A DNA stretch of 64,000 nucleotides from Pseudomonas capsici (GTDB lineage Bacteria > Pseudomonadota > Gammaproteobacteria > Pseudomonadales > Pseudomonadaceae): the NCBI RefSeq assembly GCF_017165765.1, contig NZ_JAFGZD010000025.1:1-64000 (forward strand). The letters run 5' to 3'. A program made the position numbers and the translations under genes. This document shows, piece after piece, positions 38,958 through 47,133 of the stretch (position 1 is the stretch's first letter; each line of letters begins with the position of its first letter). The notes below the pieces were generated by a model. That model ran no database searches, was not told the origin of the DNA, and saw nothing but the letters and a program-made list of their open reading frames with translations.

Positions 38958-39759
38958 TCTTTCCCATGTCAAATTACCGGGCAGCCTGCCTGACAAGCGT
39001 CAGGTGGCCGAATCGTTTTCCCGTGCTGCCGGCAGCTACGACAGCGTGGCCGATTTGCAGCGGGCTGTCGGTCATGAACTGTTCGCTCGCCTGCCTGAAA
39101 CGCTGAACCCCTCGCGCTGGCTGGATCTGGGATGCGGCACGGGTTATTTCAGCCGCGTGCTGGGGCAGGCTTTCCCGCAAGGCGAAGGCGTTGCACTGGA
39201 TATCGCCCAAGGCATGTTGCGTCATGCTCGCCCACTGGGCGGTGCACGTTATTTCGTGGCAGGCGATGCCGAGCGCATGCCGTTGCAGGCGCACAGTTGT
39301 GAACTGGTTTTCTCCAGTCTCGCGGTGCAATGGTGTGCAGACTTTGCTGCCGTGCTCGCTGAAGCCAGTCGCGTCCTGCAGCCCGGCGGTGTCTTTGCGT
39401 TTTCCAGTCTGTGTGTCGGCACACTTCAGGAATTGCGGGAAAGCTGGCAGAGCGTCGATGGTCTGGTACACGTCAATCGCTTCCGCGAGCGGGATGACTA
39501 TCGGCAGTTGTGTGCTGCCAGTGGTTTGCGGGTGCGCAGTCTTGAGGTTCGGCCCCATGTGTTGTATTACCCGGATGTGCGCAGCCTGACCCATGAGCTC
39601 AAGGCCCTGGGTGCACACAATCTCAATCCCGGACGTCCCGGCGGTCTGACGGGGAGGGCGCGGATTCGCGGTCTGGTCGAGGCTTACGAAAGGTTCCGTC
39701 AGGCACCAGGGTTGCCCGCGACTTATCAAGTGGTCTACGGGGTACTGGAAAAAAACTGA
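38950..39759 (+). CDS. bioC: Malonyl-ACP O-methyltransferase BioC
   Basis: A 269-residue SAM-dependent methyltransferase that caps malonyl-ACP so that fatty-acid synthase can elongate it to pimeloyl-ACP methyl ester. Motif I is [16 protein letters not shown], motif II region is [12 protein letters not shown], and the N-terminal [17 protein letters not shown] is diagnostic. The start at 38950 overlaps the end of bioH; an in-frame ATG four codons earlier is also possible. Confidence 0.94.
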   Translation: MTDLSHVKLPGSLPDKRQVAESFSRAAGSYDSVADLQRAVGHELFARLPETLNPSRWLDLGCGTGYFSRVLGQAFPQGEGVALDIAQGMLRHARPLGGARYFVAGDAERMPLQAHSCELVFSSLAVQWCADFAAVLAEASRVLQPGGVFAFSSLCVGTLQELRESWQSVDGLVHVNRFRERDDYRQLCAASGLRVRSLEVRPHVLYYPDVRSLTHELKALGAHNLNPGRPGGLTGRARIRGLVEAYERFRQAPGLPATYQVVYGVLEKN

Positions 39760-39790
39760 TGGGCTTGCGAGACAAGGGAAGGATGCCGAG

Positions 39791-40471
39791 ATGAGTGTTG
39801 CGTATTTCATCACTGGAACCGATACGGATGCGGGGAAGACCACTGTCGCCGCGGGTCTGTTGCATGCTGCCCGACTTTCCGGACTGAGTACGGCGGCAGG
39901 CAAGCCTGTCGCTTCCGGCAGTGCCATCACTCCCCAAGGGCTGCGCAATGCCGATGCCCTGGCCTTGCAGGCCGAGTGTTCGCTGGAGCTTGGCTACGAC
40001 GACATCAACCCGTTTACCTTCGAGCCCGCCATCGCGCCGCATCTGGCGGCGCGGGAAGCCGGTGTGTCGCTGACGGTCAATGCCCTGCAGCAGCCCATGC
40101 GTCGCTTGCTGGAGCGAAACGCCGATTTCACTTTGATTGAGGGAGCGGGTGGCTGGCGTGTTCCGCTGGCGGATCAGAGCAATCTTTCCGACCTGGCCAT
40201 GGGCCTGGGGTTGCCGGTCATTCTGGTGGTAGGTGTGCGCCTGGGCTGTATCAATCATGCGCTGCTGACTGCCGAAGCCATCGCTCAGGACGGGCTGCAA
40301 CTGGCGGGCTGGGTTGCCAACATCGTCGATCCCAAGACCTCGCGGCTGGAAGAAAACCTTGCGACCCTGTCCGAGCGTCTGCCAGCGCCTTGCATCGGGC
40401 GTGTACCGCGTCTCAAGAAAGCGAGTGCAGAAGCCGTTGCGGAACACCTGCATCTGGAACTGCTCGACTGA
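39791..40471 (+). CDS. bioD: ATP-dependent dethiobiotin synthetase BioD
   Basis: A 226-residue ATPase that closes the ureido ring of dethiobiotin from diaminopelargonate and CO2. The P-loop GTDTDAGKTT starts at residue 8, the substrate Lys is in AGKPVASG, and LIEGAGGWRVPL is the switch segment. It is the last gene of the operon, 31 bases after bioC. Confidence 0.96.
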   Translation: MSVAYFITGTDTDAGKTTVAAGLLHAARLSGLSTAAGKPVASGSAITPQGLRNADALALQAECSLELGYDDINPFTFEPAIAPHLAAREAGVSLTVNALQQPMRRLLERNADFTLIEGAGGWRVPLADQSNLSDLAMGLGLPVILVVGVRLGCINHALLTAEAIAQDGLQLAGWVANIVDPKTSRLEENLATLSERLPAPCIGRVPRLKKASAEAVAEHLHLELLD

Positions 40472-40633
40472 TTTTGAAACACATTCACTATGTCGCTGAT
40501 ACACAAGGCGCTTTTGCCCGGCTCAAGGCATAACCTATTATCCGGCTATGTGCCATTAGTCTTTTTGTCGAGTATTCCGCTGCATTTACTGGTTCAATAG
40601 CACCTGTTCGCTATTTGAACTGAGGACCGGCTT

Positions 40634-40930
40634 ATGCAAATCACCATGAACAATACTCTCTATCCAGGCCTGAGCGCGATTCAGGTTGGGCAGGAGCGTG
40701 TCGATCAGGCGGCCACCCAGATCGCCAGCACCAATATCGAAATTTCCGGCAGAAGCCAGTCTTCTGATTTCCAGCTCGAGAACCTGCGCTCGGTCGACCG
40801 CAGTCAGCGTTCCGATCTGCCTGCCAACATCGTTGAGCTGGCGGTTGGCAAAGAACAGATCCAGGCGGGTCTGGCCGCACAGAAAGCCAGCGATGAAGCG
40901 CTGGGTACACTGATCGACACTTACGCCTGA
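40634..40930 (+). CDS. Small protein resembling flagellar rod/hook termini, unknown function
   Basis: A 98-residue soluble protein conserved, as I recall, downstream of bioD in Pseudomonas. The N-terminal YPGLSAIQVGQERVDQAATQ resembles the start of flagellar rod/hook proteins, and the C-terminal NIVELAVGKEQIQAGLAAQ...ALGTLIDTYA resembles their closing helix, which reads like a miniature with the whole middle domain missing. That comparison is mine and unproven. It has no signal peptide. GAGGACC precedes the ATG. Database entries for relatives carry conflicting names that I do not trust. Confidence 0.8.
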   Translation: MQITMNNTLYPGLSAIQVGQERVDQAATQIASTNIEISGRSQSSDFQLENLRSVDRSQRSDLPANIVELAVGKEQIQAGLAAQKASDEALGTLIDTYA

Positions 40931-40939
40931 TCTCCCCGC

Positions 40940-40968
40940 GCCGTGCCTTCCGTGCACGGCGTCATTTT
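40940..40968 (+). terminator. Terminator after the small rod/hook-like gene
   Basis: GCCGTGC and GCACGGC pair across a seven-base loop, followed by GTCATTTTC, a weak U-run. Confidence 0.55.
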
Positions 40969-41142
40969 CTGAATTTCCCCTTATCAGCAGCCTGTATCGC
41001 CTGCTCAACCTCTTTTCCCTCACCTAGACTCACAGTATCGTTTTCTCGGCGCTGTATGCCTTTGCGTGCGCGGTCTGTACTGCATCGATGACAAACGGTG
41101 TGTGAAGCGCTATTGACAAGATTTAGGCGTAAACGTATGTTT

Positions 41143-41156
41143 CAAACACCTGTTTG
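41143..41156. promoter_or_regulatory. PsrA box upstream of the first acyl-CoA dehydrogenase
   Basis: CAAAC-ACCT-GTTTG is an exact match to the PsrA operator pattern (G/C)AAAC-N2-4-GTTT(G/C). It lies about 97 bases before the start codon. PsrA is the Pseudomonas fatty-acid-sensing repressor of beta-oxidation genes and an activator of rpoS, and the P. aeruginosa equivalent gene is, to my memory, in its regulon. Confidence 0.7.
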
Positions 41157-41252
41157 ACCGTAAGGCATACGAGATTGTCTGGTGCCTGGGAGTATGCTCC
41201 CGGCGACCGCCCGGTCATTCGTTCCAGGATTCATCAGCAGAGGTTTATCGCT

Positions 41253-43058
41253 ATGCCTGAATACAAGGCCCCCTTGCGTGATATTCGTTTCGTTCGTGAT
41301 GAGCTGCTCGGTTATGAGGCGCACTATCAGAGTCTGCCGGCTTGCCAGGACGCAACGCCAGACATGGTCGATGCCATTCTTGAGGAAGGTGCCAAGTTCT
41401 GCGAACAGGTACTGGCTCCCCTGAATCGGGTCGGCGATACCGAAGGCTGTACCTGGAGCGAGTCGGGCGTGAAGACGCCGACCGGCTTCAAACAGGCATA
41501 CAAGCAATTCGTCGAAGGCGGCTGGCCGAGCCTGGCCCATGACGTCGATCACGGCGGTCAGGGTCTGCCCGAGTCTCTGGGTCTGGCCGTCAGCGAGATG
41601 GTTGGCGAGGCCAACTGGTCCTGGGGCATGTACCCGGGCCTGTCTCATGGCGCGATGAACACCATTTCCGAGCACGGTACGCCTGAGCAGCAAGAGGCTT
41701 ACATGACCAAACTGGTGTCCGGCGAATGGACCGGCACCATGTGCCTGACCGAACCTCACTGCGGTACTGACCTTGGCATGCTGCGCACCAAGGCCGAGCC
41801 TCAGGCCGATGGTTCCTACAAGGTCACCGGCACCAAGATTTTCATTTCCGCTGGCGAACATGACATGGCCGACAACATCGTCCATATCGTGCTGGCGCGT
41901 CTGCCGGATGCTCCGGCGGGCACCAAGGGTATTTCGCTGTTCATCGTGCCCAAGTTCCTGCCTGCTGCCGACGGCAGCATCGGTGAGCGCAACGCCGTGA
42001 CCTGTGGTTCCATCGAACACAAGATGGGCATCCACGGCAACGCCACGTGCGTGATGAACTTCGACTCGGCCAAAGGCTTCCTGATCGGTCCGCCGAACAA
42101 GGGCCTGAACTGCATGTTCACCTTCATGAACACGGCTCGTCTGGGGACTGCGTTGCAAGGTCTGGCGCACGCCGAAGTCGCGTTCCAGGGTGGCCTGAAA
42201 TACGCTCGCGACCGTCTGCAGATGCGCTCGCTGACCGGCCCGAAAGCGCCCGACAAGGCCGCTGACCCGATCATCGTTCACCCTGACGTGCGCCGCATGC
42301 TGCTGACCATGAAGGCATTCGCCGAAGGTACGCGGGCCATGGTGTACTTCACCGCCAAGCAGGTCGATATCGTCAAGTACAGCGAAGACGAAGACCAGAA
42401 GAAAGCCGCCGACGCACTGCTGGCGTTCATGACGCCGATTGCCAAGGCTTTCATGACCGAAGTGGGCTTCGAGGCTGCCAACCATGGCGTGCAGATCTAT
42501 GGTGGCCACGGTTTCATCGCCGAGTGGGGCATGGAGCAGAACGTCCGCGACAGCCGTATCTCGATGCTGTACGAAGGCACCACCGGTATCCAGGCGCTGG
42601 ACCTGCTGGGCCGCAAGGTTCTGATGACCCAGGGCGAAGCGCTCAAGGGCTTCACCAAGATCGTGCACAAGTTCTGCCAGGCCAACGAAGGCAACGAAAG
42701 CGTCCAGGAATTCGTGACGCCGCTGGCTGCTCTGAACAAGGAGTGGGGCGAGCTGACCATGAAAGTGGGCATGGCTGCCATGAAGGATCGTGAAGAAGTC
42801 GGTGCCGCTTCGGTGGATTACCTTATGTACTCCGGCTATGCCTGCCTGGCTTACTTCTGGGCCGACATGGCGCGTCTGGCGGCCGAGAAGCTGGCAGCCG
42901 GTACGTCCGAGCAGGCCTTCTACACCGCCAAGCTGCAGACTGCGCGTTTCTACTTCCAGCGCATCCTGCCGCGTACCCGTACTCATGTTGCCGCCATCCT
43001 TTCCGGTGCGGGCAACCTGATGGACATGAAAGAGGAAGACTTCGGCCTGGCTTACTGA
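41253..43058 (+). CDS. Acyl-CoA dehydrogenase (FadE-like, first copy)
   Basis: A 601-residue FAD acyl-CoA dehydrogenase for the first step of beta-oxidation, of the long form with a C-terminal extension and an acyl-CoA dehydrogenase N-terminal domain (EYKAPLRDIRFVRDELLGY). TMCLTEPHCGTDLGMLRTKA is the central domain signature and MLYEGTTGIQALDLLGRKVL holds the catalytic Glu region. The ATG at 41253 starts the conserved MPEYKAPLRD; an upstream start adds 33 unrelated residues. It corresponds to P. aeruginosa PA0506 by position and sequence type. A PsrA box lies in its promoter, so fatty-acid induction is expected. Confidence 0.93.
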   Translation: MPEYKAPLRDIRFVRDELLGYEAHYQSLPACQDATPDMVDAILEEGAKFCEQVLAPLNRVGDTEGCTWSESGVKTPTGFKQAYKQFVEGGWPSLAHDVDHGGQGLPESLGLAVSEMVGEANWSWGMYPGLSHGAMNTISEHGTPEQQEAYMTKLVSGEWTGTMCLTEPHCGTDLGMLRTKAEPQADGSYKVTGTKIFISAGEHDMADNIVHIVLARLPDAPAGTKGISLFIVPKFLPAADGSIGERNAVTCGSIEHKMGIHGNATCVMNFDSAKGFLIGPPNKGLNCMFTFMNTARLGTALQGLAHAEVAFQGGLKYARDRLQMRSLTGPKAPDKAADPIIVHPDVRRMLLTMKAFAEGTRAMVYFTAKQVDIVKYSEDEDQKKAADALLAFMTPIAKAFMTEVGFEAANHGVQIYGGHGFIAEWGMEQNVRDSRISMLYEGTTGIQALDLLGRKVLMTQGEALKGFTKIVHKFCQANEGNESVQEFVTPLAALNKEWGELTMKVGMAAMKDREEVGAASVDYLMYSGYACLAYFWADMARLAAEKLAAGTSEQAFYTAKLQTARFYFQRILPRTRTHVAAILSGAGNLMDMKEEDFGLAY

Positions 43059-43076
43059 TAAATCCGGTCGTTGTTC

Positions 43077-43111
43077 AAAGCCGTCTGGCCCTTCGGGTCA
43101 GGCGGCTTTTT
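43077..43111 (+). terminator. Terminator after the first acyl-CoA dehydrogenase
   Basis: AAAGCCGTCTGGCCC and GGTCAGGCGGCTTT form a long stem around a TTCG tetraloop, followed by T5. It is close to symmetric and could work in both directions. Confidence 0.92.
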
Positions 43112-43297
43112 CGTAGGTTGATGAAAAAGCTTGAAAAAGCGCTTTCTTTGCTCAAGCAATCAATAAACCTTTTCGATCTCCTGCCGTTACAGAAAAGTAG
43201 CCAGCTATCAATCCTGCTGTATGCATTGTTCGCTGGAGAAGGGCACAATGCCATCACTCCAGATATTCACTCCGATGCCGAGTAGGAGATATCCCCC

Positions 43298-44596
43298 TTG
43301 TTGCGTCCATCTGCTGCACGATTGAGTCATTTTCTCCCTTCTGCAGCATTGTTATTTGCAGGGCTGGCGGCTGCCTACGTCAAAGACCTGAACGTCTTCT
43401 TCACCTCCCTGTTCAACGTGCTGCCGACGTTGGTGCTGTTGCTGGGCGGTGCGTATTGCGGTGTGTATCGGCGTCAGCGCGAGCTGTTTCTGATGATCAC
43501 CGTCTATATCGCCTACTTTCTGCTCGATACCCAGACCGATTATTACCGCGATCATGGCAAGGTTCGCGAAGATGCGGCCGTGGTGTTCCATCTTGTCTGC
43601 CTGCTGTTGCCGTTGCTGTTCGGGCTGTATGCAGCCTGGGAAGAGCGCACCCATCTGTTTCAGGATCTGGTGGCGCGGGTTGCCGTGCTGATTGCCGTGG
43701 GCAGCGTTGCGTTCGGGCTTGAGCAAAGCTATCCCGAAGCCGTGCAGACCTGGCTGGCGGATATTCGCTGGCCGGCATTGCATGGCTCGTGGATGAGCCT
43801 GATTCAGCTGTCGTATGCGATGTTCCTGGGCTCGTTCGGCCTGTTGATCTGGCAATACCTGGAAAAGCCACGGCCTTTGCATGCGGCGCAGATCGTTGGC
43901 TTGCTGGGACTTTTCTGGGCGCTGCCCAAAACCTTCATCCTGCCGTTCACCCTGAATATCATGTGCAGCCAGGTGATGCTGATGATTGCCGCAGCCGTCG
44001 CCCATGAGGCCTATCAGATGGCGTTCCGCGACGAACTCACCGGGCTGCCGGGACGTCGGGCGCTCAATGAGCGCATGCAGCGCCTCGGGCGCAATTACGT
44101 GCTGGCCATGAGCGATGTCGATCACTTCAAGAAATTCAATGACACGCACGGTCATGATGTGGGCGATCAGGTGCTGCGTCTGGTGGCCAGCAAACTGTCG
44201 AGAATCACCAATGGTGGCGGCAAGGCCTATCGCTATGGCGGTGAAGAGTTCGCCATTGTCTTCGCGGGCAAGACCCTGGAAGAGTGCCTGCCGCATCTGG
44301 AGGCCATTCGCGAGAGCATCGCCAATTACGAAATCCTGCTGCGCAACAAGGACAGCCGCCCCAAGGACGATCAGCAAGGTCGGCAGAAGCGCGGAGCGAC
44401 TGTTTCCAACAGTGTTTCGGTAACGGTCAGTATCGGCGTTGCCGAGCGTCAGCCGGAGCACCGCACTCCCGAGGAAGTTCTCAAATGTGCCGACCAGGCG
44501 CTGTACGCCGCCAAGGGGGCCGGACGTAACTGCGTCATATCCCACGGTCAGCACAACAAGCGCGGAGCGGTACGTACCGCTGACGCCGTAAGCTGA
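43298..44596 (+). CDS. Diguanylate cyclase (GGDEF) with N-terminal membrane domain
   Basis: A 432-residue inner-membrane protein. Six or seven hydrophobic segments (residues about 10-215) form an uncharacterised sensor region, followed by a GGDEF domain that starts FRDELTGLPGRRALNERM. The active loop is YRYGGEEFAIVF, an intact GGEEF, so c-di-GMP synthesis is expected. The usual inhibitory RxxD five residues upstream is absent (RITNGGGKAYRY). A basic insert (KDSRPKDDQQGRQKRG) precedes the last strands. The start is TTG at 43298 with AGGAG nine bases before. The gene sits between two paralogous acyl-CoA dehydrogenases. Confidence 0.88.
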   Translation: MLRPSAARLSHFLPSAALLFAGLAAAYVKDLNVFFTSLFNVLPTLVLLLGGAYCGVYRRQRELFLMITVYIAYFLLDTQTDYYRDHGKVREDAAVVFHLVCLLLPLLFGLYAAWEERTHLFQDLVARVAVLIAVGSVAFGLEQSYPEAVQTWLADIRWPALHGSWMSLIQLSYAMFLGSFGLLIWQYLEKPRPLHAAQIVGLLGLFWALPKTFILPFTLNIMCSQVMLMIAAAVAHEAYQMAFRDELTGLPGRRALNERMQRLGRNYVLAMSDVDHFKKFNDTHGHDVGDQVLRLVASKLSRITNGGGKAYRYGGEEFAIVFAGKTLEECLPHLEAIRESIANYEILLRNKDSRPKDDQQGRQKRGATVSNSVSVTVSIGVAERQPEHRTPEEVLKCADQALYAAKGAGRNCVISHGQHNKRGAVRTADAVS

Positions 44597-44667
44597 GCTG
44601 GACGGACAGACAATGAGCGGCGCAGGCTGTCGGATGCGTCGTGTCATTTCGTCTGTCAGATGTGTTT

Positions 44668-44693
44668 GTGACTTTTAATTTGTTTATAGTCAC
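44668..44693. promoter_or_regulatory. Inverted repeat upstream of the second acyl-CoA dehydrogenase
   Basis: GTGAC and GTCAC enclose 16 AT-rich bases (TTTTAATTTGTTTATA). The symmetric arms and AT-rich centre suggest a regulator site or a promoter core. It is not a PsrA pattern. Confidence 0.35.
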
Positions 44694-44820
44694 GCCATGA
44701 CCCTATGTCTCTGAATCGTTGTTCGGTTAGACTCTTGTTCATTGCCACCTGATTCCAGGCATGCAGCATGTCCGGATCTTCTTTCAGGTTTTTTCTTGCT
44801 CCCTGCTTGTGAGGTTTGCC

Positions 44821-46599
44821 ATGGCTGACTACAAAGCGCCGTTGCGCGATATGCGTTTCGTCCTCAATGAAGTGTTCGAGGTTTCCAGACTCTGGGCTCA
44901 GTTGCCCGCGCTTGCTGAAACAGTCGACGCCGAGACGGTCGATGCGATCCTCGAAGAGGCCAGCAAGGTCTGCAGTAAAACCATCGCCCCGCTCAGCCGT
45001 AACGGCGACGAAGAGGGTTGCCACTGGAACGATACCGTTGTCACCACTCCGGCAGGTTTCCCCGAGGCCTATCGGACCTACGCCGAAGGCGGCTGGGTCG
45101 GCGTTGGCGGTAACCCGGATTTCGGTGGCATGGGCATGCCCAAGGTGGTGTCGGCCCAGGTCGAGGAAATGCTCAACTCCGGCAGCCTGGCGTTCGGGCT
45201 GTATCCGATGCTGACCACCGGTGCCTGCGTCTCGATCAATACTCACGCGAGCGAAGAACTCAAGGCGATCTACCTGCCGAACATGTACTCAGGTATCTGG
45301 TGCGGCTCGATGTGCCTGACCGAAGCCCATGCCGGTACCGACCTTGGCATCATCCGCACCAAGGCCGTGCCTCAGGCAGACAATTCCTACAAGATCACCG
45401 GCAGCAAGGTGTTTATCACCGGTGGCGAGCACGACCTGACCGAGAACATCATCCATCTGGTACTGGCCAAACTGCCGGATGCACCTGCAGGACCCAAAGG
45501 CATTTCGCTGTTCCTGGTGCCCAAGTTCATGGTCAACGAGGACGGCAGCCTGGGCGAGCGCAACACCGTCAGTTGCGGCTCCATCGAGCACAAGATGGGT
45601 ATCCAGGCTTCGGCTACCTGTGTGATGAACTTCGACGATGCCGTCGGTTATCTGATCGGCGAGCCCAACAAGGGCCTGGCGGCCATGTTCACCATGATGA
45701 ACTACGAGCGCCTGGGGGTCGGTATCCAGGGTCTGGCTTCCGGCGTGCGCTCCTATCAGAACGCCGTGGAATATGCCCGCGACCGCCTGCAAAGCCGTGC
45801 GCCGACCGGTGCGCAGAACAAGGACAAGGTGGCGGACCCGATCATCGTTCACCCTGACGTGCGTCGCATGCTGCTGACGATGAAAGCCTTCAATGAAGCT
45901 GGCCGGGCCTTCTCCAGCTATGTGGCCCTGCAACTGGATATCGCCAAGTTCAGCGAAGACGAGGCGGCTCGTCAGCGTGCCGATGATCTGGTCGCACTGC
46001 TCACGCCGGTCGCCAAGGCCTTTCTGACCGATATCGGCCTGGAAACCACGGTTCACGGTCAGCAAGTGTTCGGCGGCCATGGTTACATCCGCGAATGGGG
46101 CCAGGAGCAACTGGTACGCGATGTGCGCATCACCCAGATCTACGAAGGCACCAACGGTATCCAGGCGCTGGATCTGGTGGGCCGCAAGATTGTCGGATCG
46201 AACGGTGCGTTCTATCAGTTGTTCGCCGACGAAGTGCAGGCGTTCATCAGCGAATCCGACAGCTCACTGGCCGAGTTCACCAAGCCTCTGGGGGCCGCGC
46301 TGAACATGCTCAATGAACTCACTCGCTGGGTCATGGACCGTGCGCGCTCCAACCCCAACGAAATCGGCGCAGCTTCGGTGGAGTATCTGCACCTGTTCGG
46401 CTACACCGCCTATGCCTACATGTGGGCGAAGATGGCCAAGGCGGCGCTGGGCAAGGAAGGGCAGGAAGAGTTCTATGCCAGCAAGCTGGGTACTGCGCGT
46501 TTCTACTTCGCCCGTTTGCTGCCGCGTATCCATTCCCTCGATGCCAGTGTGCGGGCGGGTAGCGAATCCTTGTTCCTGATGGAGGCTTCACAATTTTGA
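44821..46599 (+). CDS. Acyl-CoA dehydrogenase (FadE-like, second copy)
   Basis: A 592-residue paralogue of the gene at 41253, with the same domain order: DYKAPLRDMRFVLNEVFEV at the N-terminus, SMCLTEAHAGTDLGIIRTKA, and IYEGTNGIQALDLVGRKI with the catalytic Glu region. The two proteins are clearly related throughout and probably differ in chain-length preference. The ATG at 44821 is chosen for the conserved MADYKAPLRD start. By position it corresponds to P. aeruginosa PA0507 or PA0508. No PsrA box is seen in front of it. Confidence 0.92.
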   Translation: MADYKAPLRDMRFVLNEVFEVSRLWAQLPALAETVDAETVDAILEEASKVCSKTIAPLSRNGDEEGCHWNDTVVTTPAGFPEAYRTYAEGGWVGVGGNPDFGGMGMPKVVSAQVEEMLNSGSLAFGLYPMLTTGACVSINTHASEELKAIYLPNMYSGIWCGSMCLTEAHAGTDLGIIRTKAVPQADNSYKITGSKVFITGGEHDLTENIIHLVLAKLPDAPAGPKGISLFLVPKFMVNEDGSLGERNTVSCGSIEHKMGIQASATCVMNFDDAVGYLIGEPNKGLAAMFTMMNYERLGVGIQGLASGVRSYQNAVEYARDRLQSRAPTGAQNKDKVADPIIVHPDVRRMLLTMKAFNEAGRAFSSYVALQLDIAKFSEDEAARQRADDLVALLTPVAKAFLTDIGLETTVHGQQVFGGHGYIREWGQEQLVRDVRITQIYEGTNGIQALDLVGRKIVGSNGAFYQLFADEVQAFISESDSSLAEFTKPLGAALNMLNELTRWVMDRARSNPNEIGAASVEYLHLFGYTAYAYMWAKMAKAALGKEGQEEFYASKLGTARFYFARLLPRIHSLDASVRAGSESLFLMEASQF

Positions 46600-46609
46600 A
46601 GTCATGATC

Positions 46610-46627
46610 TGTAAGCATTTGCTTACA
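46610..46627 (+). promoter_or_regulatory. GacA box upstream of the Rsm sRNA
   Basis: TGTAAG-CATTTG-CTTACA is an exact TGTAAG-N6-CTTACA, the site known to be needed for GacA-dependent transcription of rsmX, rsmY and rsmZ. It lies about 75 bases upstream of the predicted RNA start, and only 11 bases after the acyl-CoA dehydrogenase stop codon. Confidence 0.92.
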
Positions 46628-46684
46628 TGACGTGTTGGCTTTTTGCCTCTTCCCTAAAAATGGATCCAAAGTTACTCTAAATCC

Positions 46685-46810
46685 ATGGACGTAGCGCAGG
46701 ATGCGCAATAAGACATAACAGGGACACGAAGGGATACCTGCCAGGACGGCGGGACGAAAGGGATATCAGGGAAACAGTCTGGAAAACCCCGCTTAGGCGG
46801 GGTTTTCTTT
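46685..46810 (+). ncRNA. Rsm small RNA (RsmX/Y/Z type), sequesters RsmA/CsrA proteins
   Basis: About 125 bases with nine GGA motifs, several in short hairpin loops: GCGCAGGATGCGC at 46694-46706 is a perfect 5-bp stem with GGA in the loop, and ACAGGGACAC, AAGGGATACC, CCAGGACGG and TCAGGGAAAC follow. The RNA ends in a strong terminator, AACCCCGC...GGCGGGGTT plus TTC TTT (46785-46810). Only this stretch combines a GacA box, GGA loops and a terminator, so it should titrate RsmA/RsmE translational repressors under GacS/GacA control. TACTCTAAAT just upstream could be the -10. It looks most like RsmX; the exact 5' end is not certain. Confidence 0.88.
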
Positions 46811-46920
46811 GTGCCCGCGATTTAATAATGGCTGTGTGCCAGACCGCGTGGAACCCTTGTTGATGCCCAGGGTCGATTAGCTACCAGGCCTGCAAAAGGT
46901 CATCCAATAGGAGCTTGCCC

Positions 46921-47082
46921 ATGGACATCATTCGTATCATCTTCGCTATTCTGCTGCCTCCACTGGGCGTTTTCCTGCAAGTCGGCTTCGCGGGGGCCTT
47001 CTGGCTGAATATCCTGCTGACGCTGCTGGGCTATATTCCGGGCATCGTGCATGCGGTATACATCATCGCCAGCCGTAAGTGA
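46921..47082 (+). CDS. YqaE/Pmp3 family small membrane protein
   Basis: A 53-residue protein with two hydrophobic helices (MDIIRIIFAILLPPLGVFLQ at the start, then NILLTLLGYIPGIVHAVYII). The PPLGVFL motif and the G-x-x-P-G-I-x-H-A loop are the signature of the Pmp3/YqaE family, linked to membrane potential and salt or stress response. AGGAG lies 11 bases upstream. It follows the Rsm sRNA terminator, so it has its own promoter. Confidence 0.9.
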   Translation: MDIIRIIFAILLPPLGVFLQVGFAGAFWLNILLTLLGYIPGIVHAVYIIASRK

Positions 47083-47092
47083 TTTCTGTCCT

Positions 47093-47133
47093 TAGCGAAT
47101 GAATTCGCTCCCATAGCGGACTCATTCGCGAAC
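47093..47133. repeat. REP-type inverted repeat overlapping the end of pqqH
   Basis: TTAGCGAATGAATTCGCTCC is mirrored by GGACTCATTCGCGAA, a member of the GCGAATGAATTCGC family also at 20.46 and 54.65 kb. Bases 47122-47133 are inside the pqqH reading frame and supply its last codons and stop. Confidence 0.7.

Noticed and set aside
41142-42986. 614-residue minus-strand frame opposite the first acyl-CoA dehydrogenase
   Set aside because: Same artefact; the plus-strand protein has a full set of family motifs.
46685-46810. Plain untranslated leader of the YqaE gene
   Set aside because: A strong terminator separates the GGA-rich RNA from the gene and an exact GacA box lies upstream.
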